This document shows positions 1 through 6,328 of a stretch of 6,418 bases of DNA, piece by piece (the stretch's first letter is position 1; every line of letters begins with the position of its first letter). The stretch lies in NCBI GenBank assembly GCA_038745295.1, contig JBCDLN010000240.1:1-6418 (forward strand), read 5' to 3'. The stretch comes from Acuticoccus sp038745295. GTDB taxonomy: Bacteria > Pseudomonadota > Alphaproteobacteria > Rhizobiales > Amorphaceae. Under the pieces are notes generated by a model. That model was not told where the DNA came from. It searched no databases and worked only from the letters and a program-made list of their open reading frames with translations. A program made the position numbers and the translations under genes.

Positions 1-1524
1 CCGCTGACCGCCTGAGAGCTTCACACCGCGCTCACCCACATGGGCGTCAAACCCTTTGCGGCCGGTTGCATCCTGTAGATCGTCAATAAAGTCGAGCGCG
101 TTGGCGCGGCGCGCTGCTTCGCGGATCTCTTCGTCGGTGGCACCTGGTTGGCCGTAAGCAATGTTTTCGCGGATCGACCGGTGGAGGAGCGCTGGCTCTT
201 GGGTCACCACCCCCACTGCCGAGCGCAGCGTATCTTGGGTGACGTTCGCGATATCCTGGCCATCCACCAAGATGCGCCCGCCCTCCAGGTCGTGAAGGCG
301 CAACAAAAGGTTCATGAGCGTTGTCTTGCCCGCGCCCGATGGGCCGACGAGCCCGATCTTCTCGCCAGGCTTCACGGTCAGGTCGAGATGGTCGATGACA
401 CCGCCGGCCTTGCCATAGTGGAAGGTGATCCCGTCGAACCGAATCATCCCGTCATCGACCTTTAGCGGCTGCGCGTTCTGCCCGTCGGTCACCTCCGGCT
501 CTGTGGACAGCATTTGCTTGCCGTCCATGATGGTGCCCACCGATTCAAACAGCATCGTCATCTCCCACATGATCCAGTGTGAGATGCCGCTGAGGCGCAG
601 CACCAGGGTGACCGAAACCGCCAAAGCGCCCAGTGAAATGGCGTCCGTCATCCAAAAATGGACACCAAGCGCACCGATGGAGAAAAGGAGCGCTGAGGCG
701 AGCATGTAGTTGACCGCATTGAACCAGGTCACAAGGCGCATTTGATTGTGCACGGTCACCAAAAACTCATCCATTGCATCGCGCGCGTAGTCCCGCTCGC
801 GCTCAGCGTGCGCAAACAGCTTCACGGTTTGGATATTCGTGTAGCTATCGACAATACGGCCCGTCATCAGCGAACGCGCGTCAGCTTGCATAGCACTCAC
901 CCGGGACAGACGCGGCACGAAGTAGCTGAGCGACCACCCATAGCCCACCGCCCAAACAAGCATCGGCATCATCAGTCGCCAGTCCGCTTGCGCCGCCACG
1001 GCGAGCATCCCGACAAAGTAGGCCCCCACATAGGCGAAAATGTCGAAGATGCGGATCACCACGTCGCGCACGGCGAGCGAGGTTTGCATCACTTTGGTGG
1101 CAATGCGCCCGGCGAACTCATCGGCGTAAAATGACATGGGTTGACGCAGCAAATGCCGGTGCGCCCGCCAGCGCACCAACATTGGAAAGTTGCCGGCAAG
1201 GGTTTGGTGGACAACCGCGGTCTGGAGGAACACGAGCCCCGGCAGCACCACCAAAATCACCAGGCTCACGAGGATAAGGGTGATCCCCTCTTCGGCCAAA
1301 AATGTGCCAGGCTCCCGCTCAGCCAGCCAGTCGACCAAGGTGCCGAAAAAGCCATAGAGGAACGCTTCGCCAAGACCCACCGCCATGGCGCCAATCCCGG
1401 TGATCACCACCCACGGCCACAGACCGCGCATATAGTGAAATATGAACGGCCAAAACGATGTTGGCGGGGTTTCAGGCGCCTGTGTGGGGTATGGGTCGAC
1501 CAGCCGCTCGAAAAAACCAAGCAT
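1..1524 (-). CDS. ABC exporter, fused permease/ATP-binding half-transporter (C-terminus outside window)
   Basis: This is a type IV (MsbA/ABCB-like) exporter subunit in the inner membrane, expected to dimerise and use ATP to move a lipid, drug or peptide outward; the substrate cannot be read from sequence. The 508 visible residues hold a hydrophobic membrane domain (about 24-325) with the family-typical stretch FAGRIATKVMQT (137-148). The nucleotide-binding domain follows: A-loop Tyr370, Walker A GPSGAGKTT (394-402), Q-loop Gln442, exporter-type X-loop VGERG (496-500) and signature LSGGQR (503-508). The window ends there, so Walker B, D-loop and H-loop are unseen; about 90-100 residues should be missing. 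The ATG at 1524 is preceded by AAGGAG with a 6-nt spacer and by an in-frame TAA, so the start is firm. It lies 203 nt downstream of the phytochrome gene on the same strand and is probably a separate unit. Confidence 0.95.
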   Translation of the reverse strand, partial: MLGFFERLVDPYPTQAPETPPTSFWPFIFHYMRGLWPWVVITGIGAMAVGLGEAFLYGFFGTLVDWLAEREPGTFLAEEGITLILVSLVILVVLPGLVFLQTAVVHQTLAGNFPMLVRWRAHRHLLRQPMSFYADEFAGRIATKVMQTSLAVRDVVIRIFDIFAYVGAYFVGMLAVAAQADWRLMMPMLVWAVGYGWSLSYFVPRLSRVSAMQADARSLMTGRIVDSYTNIQTVKLFAHAERERDYARDAMDEFLVTVHNQMRLVTWFNAVNYMLASALLFSIGALGVHFWMTDAISLGALAVSVTLVLRLSGISHWIMWEMTMLFESVGTIMDGKQMLSTEPEVTDGQNAQPLKVDDGMIRFDGITFHYGKAGGVIDHLDLTVKPGEKIGLVGPSGAGKTTLMNLLLRLHDLEGGRILVDGQDIANVTQDTLRSAVGVVTQEPALLHRSIRENIAYGQPGATDEEIREAARRANALDFIDDLQDATGRKGFDAHVGERGVKLSGGQR

Positions 1525-1530
1525 GGGTGT

Positions 1531-1536
1531 CTCCTT
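1531..1536 (-). promoter_or_regulatory. Shine-Dalgarno site of the ABC exporter
   Basis: On the minus strand AAGGAG sits 6 nt before the ATG at 1524. An in-frame TAA lies a few codons further upstream, so this site fixes the start of the exporter gene. Confidence 0.8.
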
Positions 1537-1681
1537 CGCGCCCGATGTAGTGGCTTAGCCGGTCCGAAGCGAATGAAAGTTTTCTATCAACGTCATCACA
1601 TCTGGCACTGCTGCGATGAGGTGTGCATCTGGGCCGCACCCCTGACGCCCAATTCTGTCAACGGGCAGAGCGTGTTGCACA

Positions 1682-1702
1682 GCACCAGCCTTGGCATGGT
1701 GC
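1682..1702 (-). terminator. Possible hairpin terminator after the phytochrome gene
   Basis: GCACCA and TGGTGC form a perfect 6-bp stem. Three inner GCC/GGC pairs extend it after a one-base bulge, with a tight AA loop. On the minus strand it begins 25 nt after the phytochrome stop codon. There is no T-tract after it, so it may only be a 3'-end stabilising hairpin, or chance. Confidence 0.3.
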
Positions 1703-1727
1703 AGGACAAGACGGCGACCATGTCACC

Positions 1728-4328
1728 TCAAGGGATGGTTTGGGTATCGGGCGACTGGGTGAAGAGCTGGGTGCGCGGCTCATTGGCTGAAAAGAGGTTA
1801 AACGCTGCAGAAAGATCGGCTTCGGAAAAGGGCTTTGCCACCATCGGATAGCCCCTGACACGTTCGGGCAAATGATCGGGCACCCCAAACCCTGAGACGA
1901 AGACAACAGGCTTACCCTCTCCCTCCATTGCCACGGCAATGGGAATGGAGGTGTCGGAGGAAAGATTAAGGTCTAGGACTGCGCAGTCGATGGAGGAATT
2001 TTCAATATTCTCAAGAGCTTTATCGACGCTACTTGCCAATATCACTTTCTCAAAGCCAAATCTGAGAAGTATATTTTCAATATCGAGCGCTATGATGACG
2101 TTGTCTTCCACAACAAGTGCCGTTTTACCTGTGGCAAAGGCGAGCCGGTCATGCTGTGCCGGCACATCCATCGATCGCATGGGGACCGGTGAGTCGCTGC
2201 GCACGCTGACATAGCGCATCGGGATCTGAAACCGCGCCCGCACACCATCGCGGCTAAAGTCCACCGTGCTGGTGCCTTGGAGTTCAAAGGGAATCGCACT
2301 GTTCACCACCGACATGCCAAACCCTTGGCGGTCCGGCTTGTTCACGCGGGGTCCATCGCGTTCCAGCCACTCGATTGTGAGGAAGTCGGTGCCCACCGAC
2401 CAGAACACCGATACGGTTCCCCGCCGATCCGCGAATGCGCCATGTTTGGCAGCGTTGGTGACCATCTCGTGGATGACAAGCGCAAGACAGGTGAACGCCT
2501 TCGGGTCCAAAAGCACATCCGATCCACGAAGGGTCACCCTGCCGCTCGCAACCTGTGCGTAAGCGCTCATCTCATCTTCAAGAAGCGTCATGAGCGGCGC
2601 GTCACTCCACTCATCGCGCGTCAGTTGGTCGTGGGCGCGGGCAAGCGCTTTGATCCGCCCGCCAATGACCTCCGCAAACGCCTCGGCCGACGAGACAGTG
2701 CCAGCAGTGTGGCGGACAATCCCGTCAATCAGGGTGAGAATATTGCGGATCCTGTGGTTGAGTTCACCGATCAGCAGCTTTTGCGTCGCTTCAGATTGCC
2801 GGCGAAGCGCGCTGCGTTCTTCCGTGCCGCGCAGCACCGCTTCCCTGAGGGTGACCCAAAGGGTATTGGCCATCCGCAGTTCGCGCTGCGACCAGGGTTT
2901 GGCTGTCCCACGCACCTCTTCGCGCCACGCTGCAAAACTTTCGCGTGGCTGAAGGCGCGTGTGACCGGCAACGGGCACAGCGGGCTTGTTGGGGTTGCCG
3001 GCCCACGTGACGGTCTGCACAGCCTCGCGCCGGAAAAACAGGACGTACTCCCCAGCCGGGCGCGAAATGGGCAGCGCCAAAACCCCTGAGGCCCGCGGTG
3101 CATAATTGCGCGCTGGCCGGTGATCTGCGGCAAGCGATGGTGTGCTGTAGAGTTCTCCAGGCTCTTGCTCGTTGAGGAAACCGACCATTAAAGCCGCCTC
3201 GTTGAGGCTCGGCCCCACTCCGTAGAGGACGTATTGGCCCGATGCCCAGACCGCAACGCCATCGCACATGATGAGGCTGGCAAGGTCTTCCATCACCGGC
3301 GCCAGGATATCGAACGCAGAGCCCTCCCGGGCTAGACGCTGCAGCATCCGGTCCCGCGCTTTGCGCTCGTTGTCCTCATAGGCGAGAACCTTACTGCGCT
3401 CTCTTGCAGCAATTTCCAGCGCAAACACCTCGCCGAACAGCTCGGCCACAGACCGGGTGACAAATGGCACGGTTCGGGGGCTCATGTGGTGGCAGGCCAC
3501 AAGGCCCCACAACTGCCCGTCCACCACAACGGAGATGGACAGGGAGGCCGCCACCCCCATGTTGCGCAGGTATTGTTTGTGGATGGGCGATACCGACCGC
3601 AGCACCGAGTGAGACAGGTCAAGCGCCTCCCCCCCTCCAATGGCAGGGGCCACAAGGCCGACGCCATCATCATCCACATCGGCGATGATGCGGAAGATAT
3701 TGCGCAGATAAAGCGCGCGCGCCTGCCGGGGAATGTCAGATGCGGGGTAGCGCAGGCCCAAAAAACTTTCCAGACCCTCGCCTGAGGCTTCGGCAATCAC
3801 CGCGCCGCTGCCATCTTCTAGGAATTGATACAGCATCACGCGGTCAAAGCCGATCAACGCGCGAATTTGCTCTATGGCGGCTTGGTTAAAGGTGCTGTCG
3901 TCGTCCAGCACGCGCAGACGCTTTAACAGGGCCCGCACCAACGACGTTGGCTCTATGGGGCTAGGCTGATCGCTGTGCTCCACCTCAATGATCATCACCC
4001 CGTCCGACAGGTGGACGGCTGCGTCATAAAGGCGGCCGTTGGCCAAAAGCGCCTTTGCAAACAGGCGCTGGGCCACGCCGGTCAGTTCGGCGTAGGGCAG
4101 CTTGGCGCCAACCTCATCCAAAAAATCCGGTAAGAAGACCGCGCGCGCGGATTTGCCAATAAGGTCGGCGGCAGGAAGACCCACAACCTCTGCCGCGTTC
4201 TCGCTCGCAACGATGATGGTCCAATCCGCGGACAGCCCAAACAGCGCGCCAAAAGACTGCACACGGCCCAACTTGTGAATGGGTTCCTTGTCGCAATCCG
4301 TCAGGTCGAGTTTTGGCTGCTCGCCCAC
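1728..4328 (-). CDS. bphP: Bacteriophytochrome: PAS-GAF-PHY photosensor, HWE histidine kinase, receiver domain
   Basis: Red/far-red photoreceptor kinase, 866 residues from this GTG. The PAS domain (about 8-105) carries the biliverdin-binding Cys12 in LTDCDKEPIH. GAF (about 135-305) has PASDIP with Asp198, SPIH with His250 and ACHH at 280-281, all chromophore-pocket residues. PHY (about 310-495) has the tongue motif PRESF (461-465) followed by WREEV. The kinase is of the HWE family: phospho-acceptor His525 in ELNHRIRN, N-box HEMVTNAAKHG with His620-Glu621, and Trp654-x-Glu656. The C-terminal receiver has Glu741/Asp742, phospho-acceptor Asp786, Ser812 and Lys832. Agrobacterium Agp2 has the same order. 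Start choice: GTG 4328 has GAGGTG 6 nt upstream and puts Cys at position 12, as in Pseudomonas BphP. The frame is open to GTG 4376, which would add 16 Arg/Lys-rich residues and has a poorly spaced GGGGAG. It lies downstream of heme oxygenase on the same strand. Confidence 0.97.
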   Translation of the reverse strand: MGEQPKLDLTDCDKEPIHKLGRVQSFGALFGLSADWTIIVASENAAEVVGLPAADLIGKSARAVFLPDFLDEVGAKLPYAELTGVAQRLFAKALLANGRLYDAAVHLSDGVMIIEVEHSDQPSPIEPTSLVRALLKRLRVLDDDSTFNQAAIEQIRALIGFDRVMLYQFLEDGSGAVIAEASGEGLESFLGLRYPASDIPRQARALYLRNIFRIIADVDDDGVGLVAPAIGGGEALDLSHSVLRSVSPIHKQYLRNMGVAASLSISVVVDGQLWGLVACHHMSPRTVPFVTRSVAELFGEVFALEIAARERSKVLAYEDNERKARDRMLQRLAREGSAFDILAPVMEDLASLIMCDGVAVWASGQYVLYGVGPSLNEAALMVGFLNEQEPGELYSTPSLAADHRPARNYAPRASGVLALPISRPAGEYVLFFRREAVQTVTWAGNPNKPAVPVAGHTRLQPRESFAAWREEVRGTAKPWSQRELRMANTLWVTLREAVLRGTEERSALRRQSEATQKLLIGELNHRIRNILTLIDGIVRHTAGTVSSAEAFAEVIGGRIKALARAHDQLTRDEWSDAPLMTLLEDEMSAYAQVASGRVTLRGSDVLLDPKAFTCLALVIHEMVTNAAKHGAFADRRGTVSVFWSVGTDFLTIEWLERDGPRVNKPDRQGFGMSVVNSAIPFELQGTSTVDFSRDGVRARFQIPMRYVSVRSDSPVPMRSMDVPAQHDRLAFATGKTALVVEDNVIIALDIENILLRFGFEKVILASSVDKALENIENSSIDCAVLDLNLSSDTSIPIAVAMEGEGKPVVFVSGFGVPDHLPERVRGYPMVAKPFSEADLSAAFNLFSANEPRTQLFTQSPDTQTIP

Positions 4329-4334
4329 CTTGAA

Positions 4335-4340
4335 CACCTC
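4335..4340 (-). promoter_or_regulatory. Shine-Dalgarno site favouring the internal GTG start of the phytochrome
   Basis: GAGGTG lies 6 nt before the GTG at 4328. The outer candidate GTG at 4376 has only GGGGAG about 12 nt upstream. The better spacing, and Cys12 in the resulting protein, favour 4328. Confidence 0.55.
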
Positions 4341-4463
4341 GCCGCGGCGCACACGAGTTTTGCCCCGCCGGCGCACCGTAGGAAACTTCTCCCCTTACTG
4401 ACAATGCTCTGGCCGCGATGCAATCTAAAATTTCTGCCGTTCAAGGCTAAGTGTGGCGTTCGC

Positions 4464-4985
4464 TCACCATTGCGGCGATTTGACAAATGCCTCGAACGAG
4501 GAGGTTGCGCCGCGCAACATTCCGTCTCGGTCGTTCAATCGCTCATCGGCTTGGGTCAATTGCTCCAAAAACCCTTGCCAATGGCGTGGAGGGTCCGGCT
4601 TGAAAAAGGGATGATGGGCGAGCGCTGCAGTTTGCCGGGCGATCACTTTGCCGCCAAGCCGTGAGCCTTCCAGCACATAAAGCCCGCCCCACACTTCGCC
4701 TTCGGTCTCCAGCACAACATCTTTGATTGTAGGAATGGCCGGCAGGTGCTGACGGCGCATCCTGCTCCCCACATCGGCGCCAATCAGCCGCGGGGCGGCG
4801 CGCTCCACAGCGGTCTCCACAGCGCAAAAGCCGTGGGCTAAGAAAGACAAGAACTCATTGCGGCCCGTCCCCGTGGACAGGTCGTAGGCGCCTGCCATTT
4901 GGTCCACCTCATCATGAAGCGGCTTCAAATGGCCGTAGAGAAACTTTCGGATGGTTAGATCCATCACTGTGATTCGGGCGTCCAT
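4464..4985 (-). CDS. bphO: Biliverdin-producing heme oxygenase (phytochrome-associated)
   Basis: Cytosolic enzyme expected to open heme to biliverdin, CO and iron using O2 and electrons, supplying the phytochrome chromophore. It has 173 residues. The likely proximal heme ligand is His24 in PLHDEVD; the distal-helix signature LYVLEGSRLGGKVI spans 102-115, matching bacterial HemO/PigA/BphO proteins (LYVxEGSxLGG pattern). It is somewhat short for the family (usually about 190-210). ATG 4985 is the outermost start, because an in-frame TAG lies four codons upstream. Only a weak AGAG serves as ribosome-binding site, and an ATG at residue 8 (4964) is an alternative. The gene reads toward bphP with 135 nt between stop and the preferred phytochrome start (87 nt to the outer GTG), consistent with a bphO-bphP operon. 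A role in iron acquisition from heme is less likely, as no heme-uptake genes are visible. Confidence 0.93.
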   Translation of the reverse strand: MDARITVMDLTIRKFLYGHLKPLHDEVDQMAGAYDLSTGTGRNEFLSFLAHGFCAVETAVERAAPRLIGADVGSRMRRQHLPAIPTIKDVVLETEGEVWGGLYVLEGSRLGGKVIARQTAALAHHPFFKPDPPRHWQGFLEQLTQADERLNDRDGMLRGATSSFEAFVKSPQW

Positions 4986-4997
4986 CGCATAACTCTA

Positions 4998-5022
4998 GTC
5001 CCAGCGGCGGGCCTATGCATCA
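4998..5022 (+). repeat. Left copy of a 25-nt imperfect direct repeat flanking the peptidase gene
   Basis: The copy begins GTCCC, contains GGGCCT and ends ATGCATCA. It aligns with 6304-6328 at 24 positions with one substitution and one single-base indel in each copy. It lies 12 nt upstream of the bphO start codon, so it would fall in the bphO leader if the promoter is further upstream. It may be a solo end of an intergenic repeat family or a shared regulatory motif. Confidence 0.5.
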
Positions 5023-5023
5023 C

Positions 5024-5052
5024 ATTATTGATATAACCTGAGACGATTTGAT
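5024..5052 (-). promoter_or_regulatory. Possible bphO promoter in an AT-rich patch
   Basis: In otherwise GC-rich DNA this AT-rich stretch on the minus strand offers AATAAT (5024-5029, 5 of 6 matches to TATAAT). Seventeen nt upstream of it is ATCAAA (5047-5052), only 3 of 6 matches to TTGACA. It is correctly placed for bphO but weak. Confidence 0.22.
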
Positions 5053-5096
5053 GGGGTGGTGACGCCTGGCGCTGTCTCCCGAGGGGGGCGGTGGTG

Positions 5097-5123
5097 TTGA
5101 CCTCCCGATCCGCTCCGTAAGGA
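5097..5123 (+). promoter_or_regulatory. Possible promoter of the M15 peptidase gene
   Basis: TTGACC (5097-5102) is a good -35 element. The only -10-like sequence, around TAAGGA (5118-5123), is poor and the spacer is 15 nt. It is supported mainly by its position, about 25-50 nt upstream of the start codon. Confidence 0.2.
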
Positions 5124-5145
5124 TCACAATTGGGGGACTTGGCGG

Positions 5146-6225
5146 GTGCTGCCGCAGCAGGCGGTCTGTGTTCAGAAAGGGCAAGTGGTGCGGGCGTGCT
5201 GGGTTGGACTGTTGTGTGTGGTGCTGGTGGGGCTCATCTTTGCGGTTGAGCGTTTGGCCAGCGAACTCGGCTTTCATCAACATCTTGGCATGGCCGCGCA
5301 CGCCACAACGCCCATTCCGCGCAAGAAGCCACAAGGTGGTGTGGGCCGCGCGCCCTCGCCCGCCCCAAGTGCAGCGCCACCATCGCAAAGAAACGCTGCC
5401 CCATCACAATCAGGCGCTCCAACAACCCAGCAGCAAGGATCGCAACAGGAGGGGGCGCAGCAGCGCGGATTTTTCGGCCGTGTTTTCGGACGCAATGGGA
5501 GCGCCGCAGGCCGGAGCGGAGGCCGCGGCAAGAGGCAAGCGCTGCTGGCTGCCTATCCCGGCGCATTCCGGTTTGAAGGCAACATGGCGGTCTTCCCCAA
5601 CGGCCAGCGCATTGCGTGGGACGATGGGCGCCAAAAATCGCCCGCCGAGCGGCTCACCAACCCCGACCTTGAAGACATGTTCCACTACCCCTACCCCCGC
5701 GCCGGCAGCGCCATCACCGCGCCCAAACGCCACCACGATCCGGGCCGGGTGCGCAGCGACCCCTTCTTCAGGGCCCTTTATGGCAACAGCCAGCGGGAGG
5801 TGGCCGGCACTGTGCGCACCATCAACTGGGTTCCAAGGCTTGGTGGGGGTACACTCCCAGTCACCACAAAATTCGGTATTGACCGAAAGCTCACCAAGGT
5901 TTCGGCTGAATTGGAGCGACTACCCAGTCGGTTTCATGCATATCTACGGCCCTCCGCCGGCACATTTTTGTGGCGCCGCATCGCGGGGACAAATCGGCTG
6001 AGCGTCCACTCTTTCGGGGCTGCGATCGACATTAATACCCGTTACGCCAACTACTGGCGATGGGATGGACAAAGCGGTGACGCCATTGCGTTCCGCAACC
6101 AAATCCCCCTCGAAATCATCACTATCTTTGAGAAGCACTGCTTCATCTGGGGCGGTCGCTGGTATCACTATGACACGATGCACTTTGAGTATCGGCCAGA
6201 GCTTCTGCCAGGCTGCCAGCGCTAG
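5146..6225 (+). CDS. Membrane-anchored or secreted M15-family peptidase (D-alanyl-D-alanine carboxypeptidase-like)
   Basis: Zinc peptidase expected to cut D-Ala-containing peptidoglycan peptides in the periplasm; 359 residues. A basic start is followed by one hydrophobic segment (about 17-34), an uncleaved anchor or signal peptide; AAHA at 50-53 before TTPIPRKKP is a possible cleavage site. Next comes a low-complexity linker (about 54-107) rich in Pro, Ala, Ser and Gln, then a Gly/Arg-rich basic stretch (108-130). The M15 domain occupies about 235-355: predicted zinc ligands His288 and Asp295 in VHSFGAAIDIN and His346 in DTMHFE, with Asp343 of the D-x-x-H pair the likely catalytic acid. The HCFIWGGRWYHYD stretch is typical of the family. 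Start: GTG 5146 follows GGGGGA by 8 nt; GTG 5185 or 5188, behind AAAGGG, would trim the N-terminus while keeping the hydrophobic segment. It is divergent from bphO. Confidence 0.9.
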   Translation: MLPQQAVCVQKGQVVRACWVGLLCVVLVGLIFAVERLASELGFHQHLGMAAHATTPIPRKKPQGGVGRAPSPAPSAAPPSQRNAAPSQSGAPTTQQQGSQQEGAQQRGFFGRVFGRNGSAAGRSGGRGKRQALLAAYPGAFRFEGNMAVFPNGQRIAWDDGRQKSPAERLTNPDLEDMFHYPYPRAGSAITAPKRHHDPGRVRSDPFFRALYGNSQREVAGTVRTINWVPRLGGGTLPVTTKFGIDRKLTKVSAELERLPSRFHAYLRPSAGTFLWRRIAGTNRLSVHSFGAAIDINTRYANYWRWDGQSGDAIAFRNQIPLEIITIFEKHCFIWGGRWYHYDTMHFEYRPELLPGCQR

Positions 6226-6303
6226 CTGCCGTTTCCATCAACGTAGTTCATTGCCGAACCGCCATAGGGGGCCGTGCCTCACTGCTCCCGCCTAGGGTCA
6301 ATC

Positions 6304-6328
6304 GTCCCGCGGTGGGCCTGATGCATCA
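6304..6328 (+). repeat. Right copy of the 25-nt imperfect direct repeat
   Basis: Partner of the 4998-5022 copy, in the same orientation, 79 nt after the peptidase stop codon. Here the inner part is a 10-nt perfect palindrome, TGATGCATCA (6319-6328). GTGGG (6312-6316) and CCCAC (6330-6334) flank it and can pair to extend the hairpin. Confidence 0.5.

Noticed and set aside
1..1524. Truncated (pseudogene) ABC transporter lacking Walker B
   Set aside because: The frame is intact to the first base of the window; the missing part is simply outside it.
1656..1661. Perfect TTGACA on the minus strand as -35 of the ABC exporter
   Set aside because: The hexamer 17 nt downstream is TGCGGC, and neighbouring spacings give no -10-like sequence, so the match is probably accidental.
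1141..1851. Plus-strand open frame of 236 codons
   Set aside because: It is antisense to the start of the ABC exporter and the end of the phytochrome, spans both plus their gap, has no family motifs and an unnatural His/Gln/Arg-rich composition.
2277..3089. Plus-strand open frame of 270 codons inside the phytochrome
   Set aside because: It is antisense to the kinase and PHY coding region, which has clear family motifs; the long opposite frame follows from high GC and codon bias.
4275..4664. Plus-strand open frame bridging the bphO-bphP gap
   Set aside because: It is antisense to both genes and has no motifs.
5025..5052. FNR/FixK-type box (TTGAT-N4-ATCAA) upstream of bphO
   Set aside because: TTGAT occurs twice here, but neither has an ATCAA half-site at the correct spacing.
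5020..5388. Minus-strand open frame across the bphO-peptidase gap
   Set aside because: It overlaps the 5' part of the peptidase gene, has low-complexity His/Pro/Arg content and no recognisable domain; it would also occlude the divergent promoter region.
5168..6001. Plus-strand open frame of 277 codons overlapping the peptidase
   Set aside because: It is a +1 shadow of the M15 gene, rich in Pro/Arg/Ser, has no motifs, and ends before the catalytic region.
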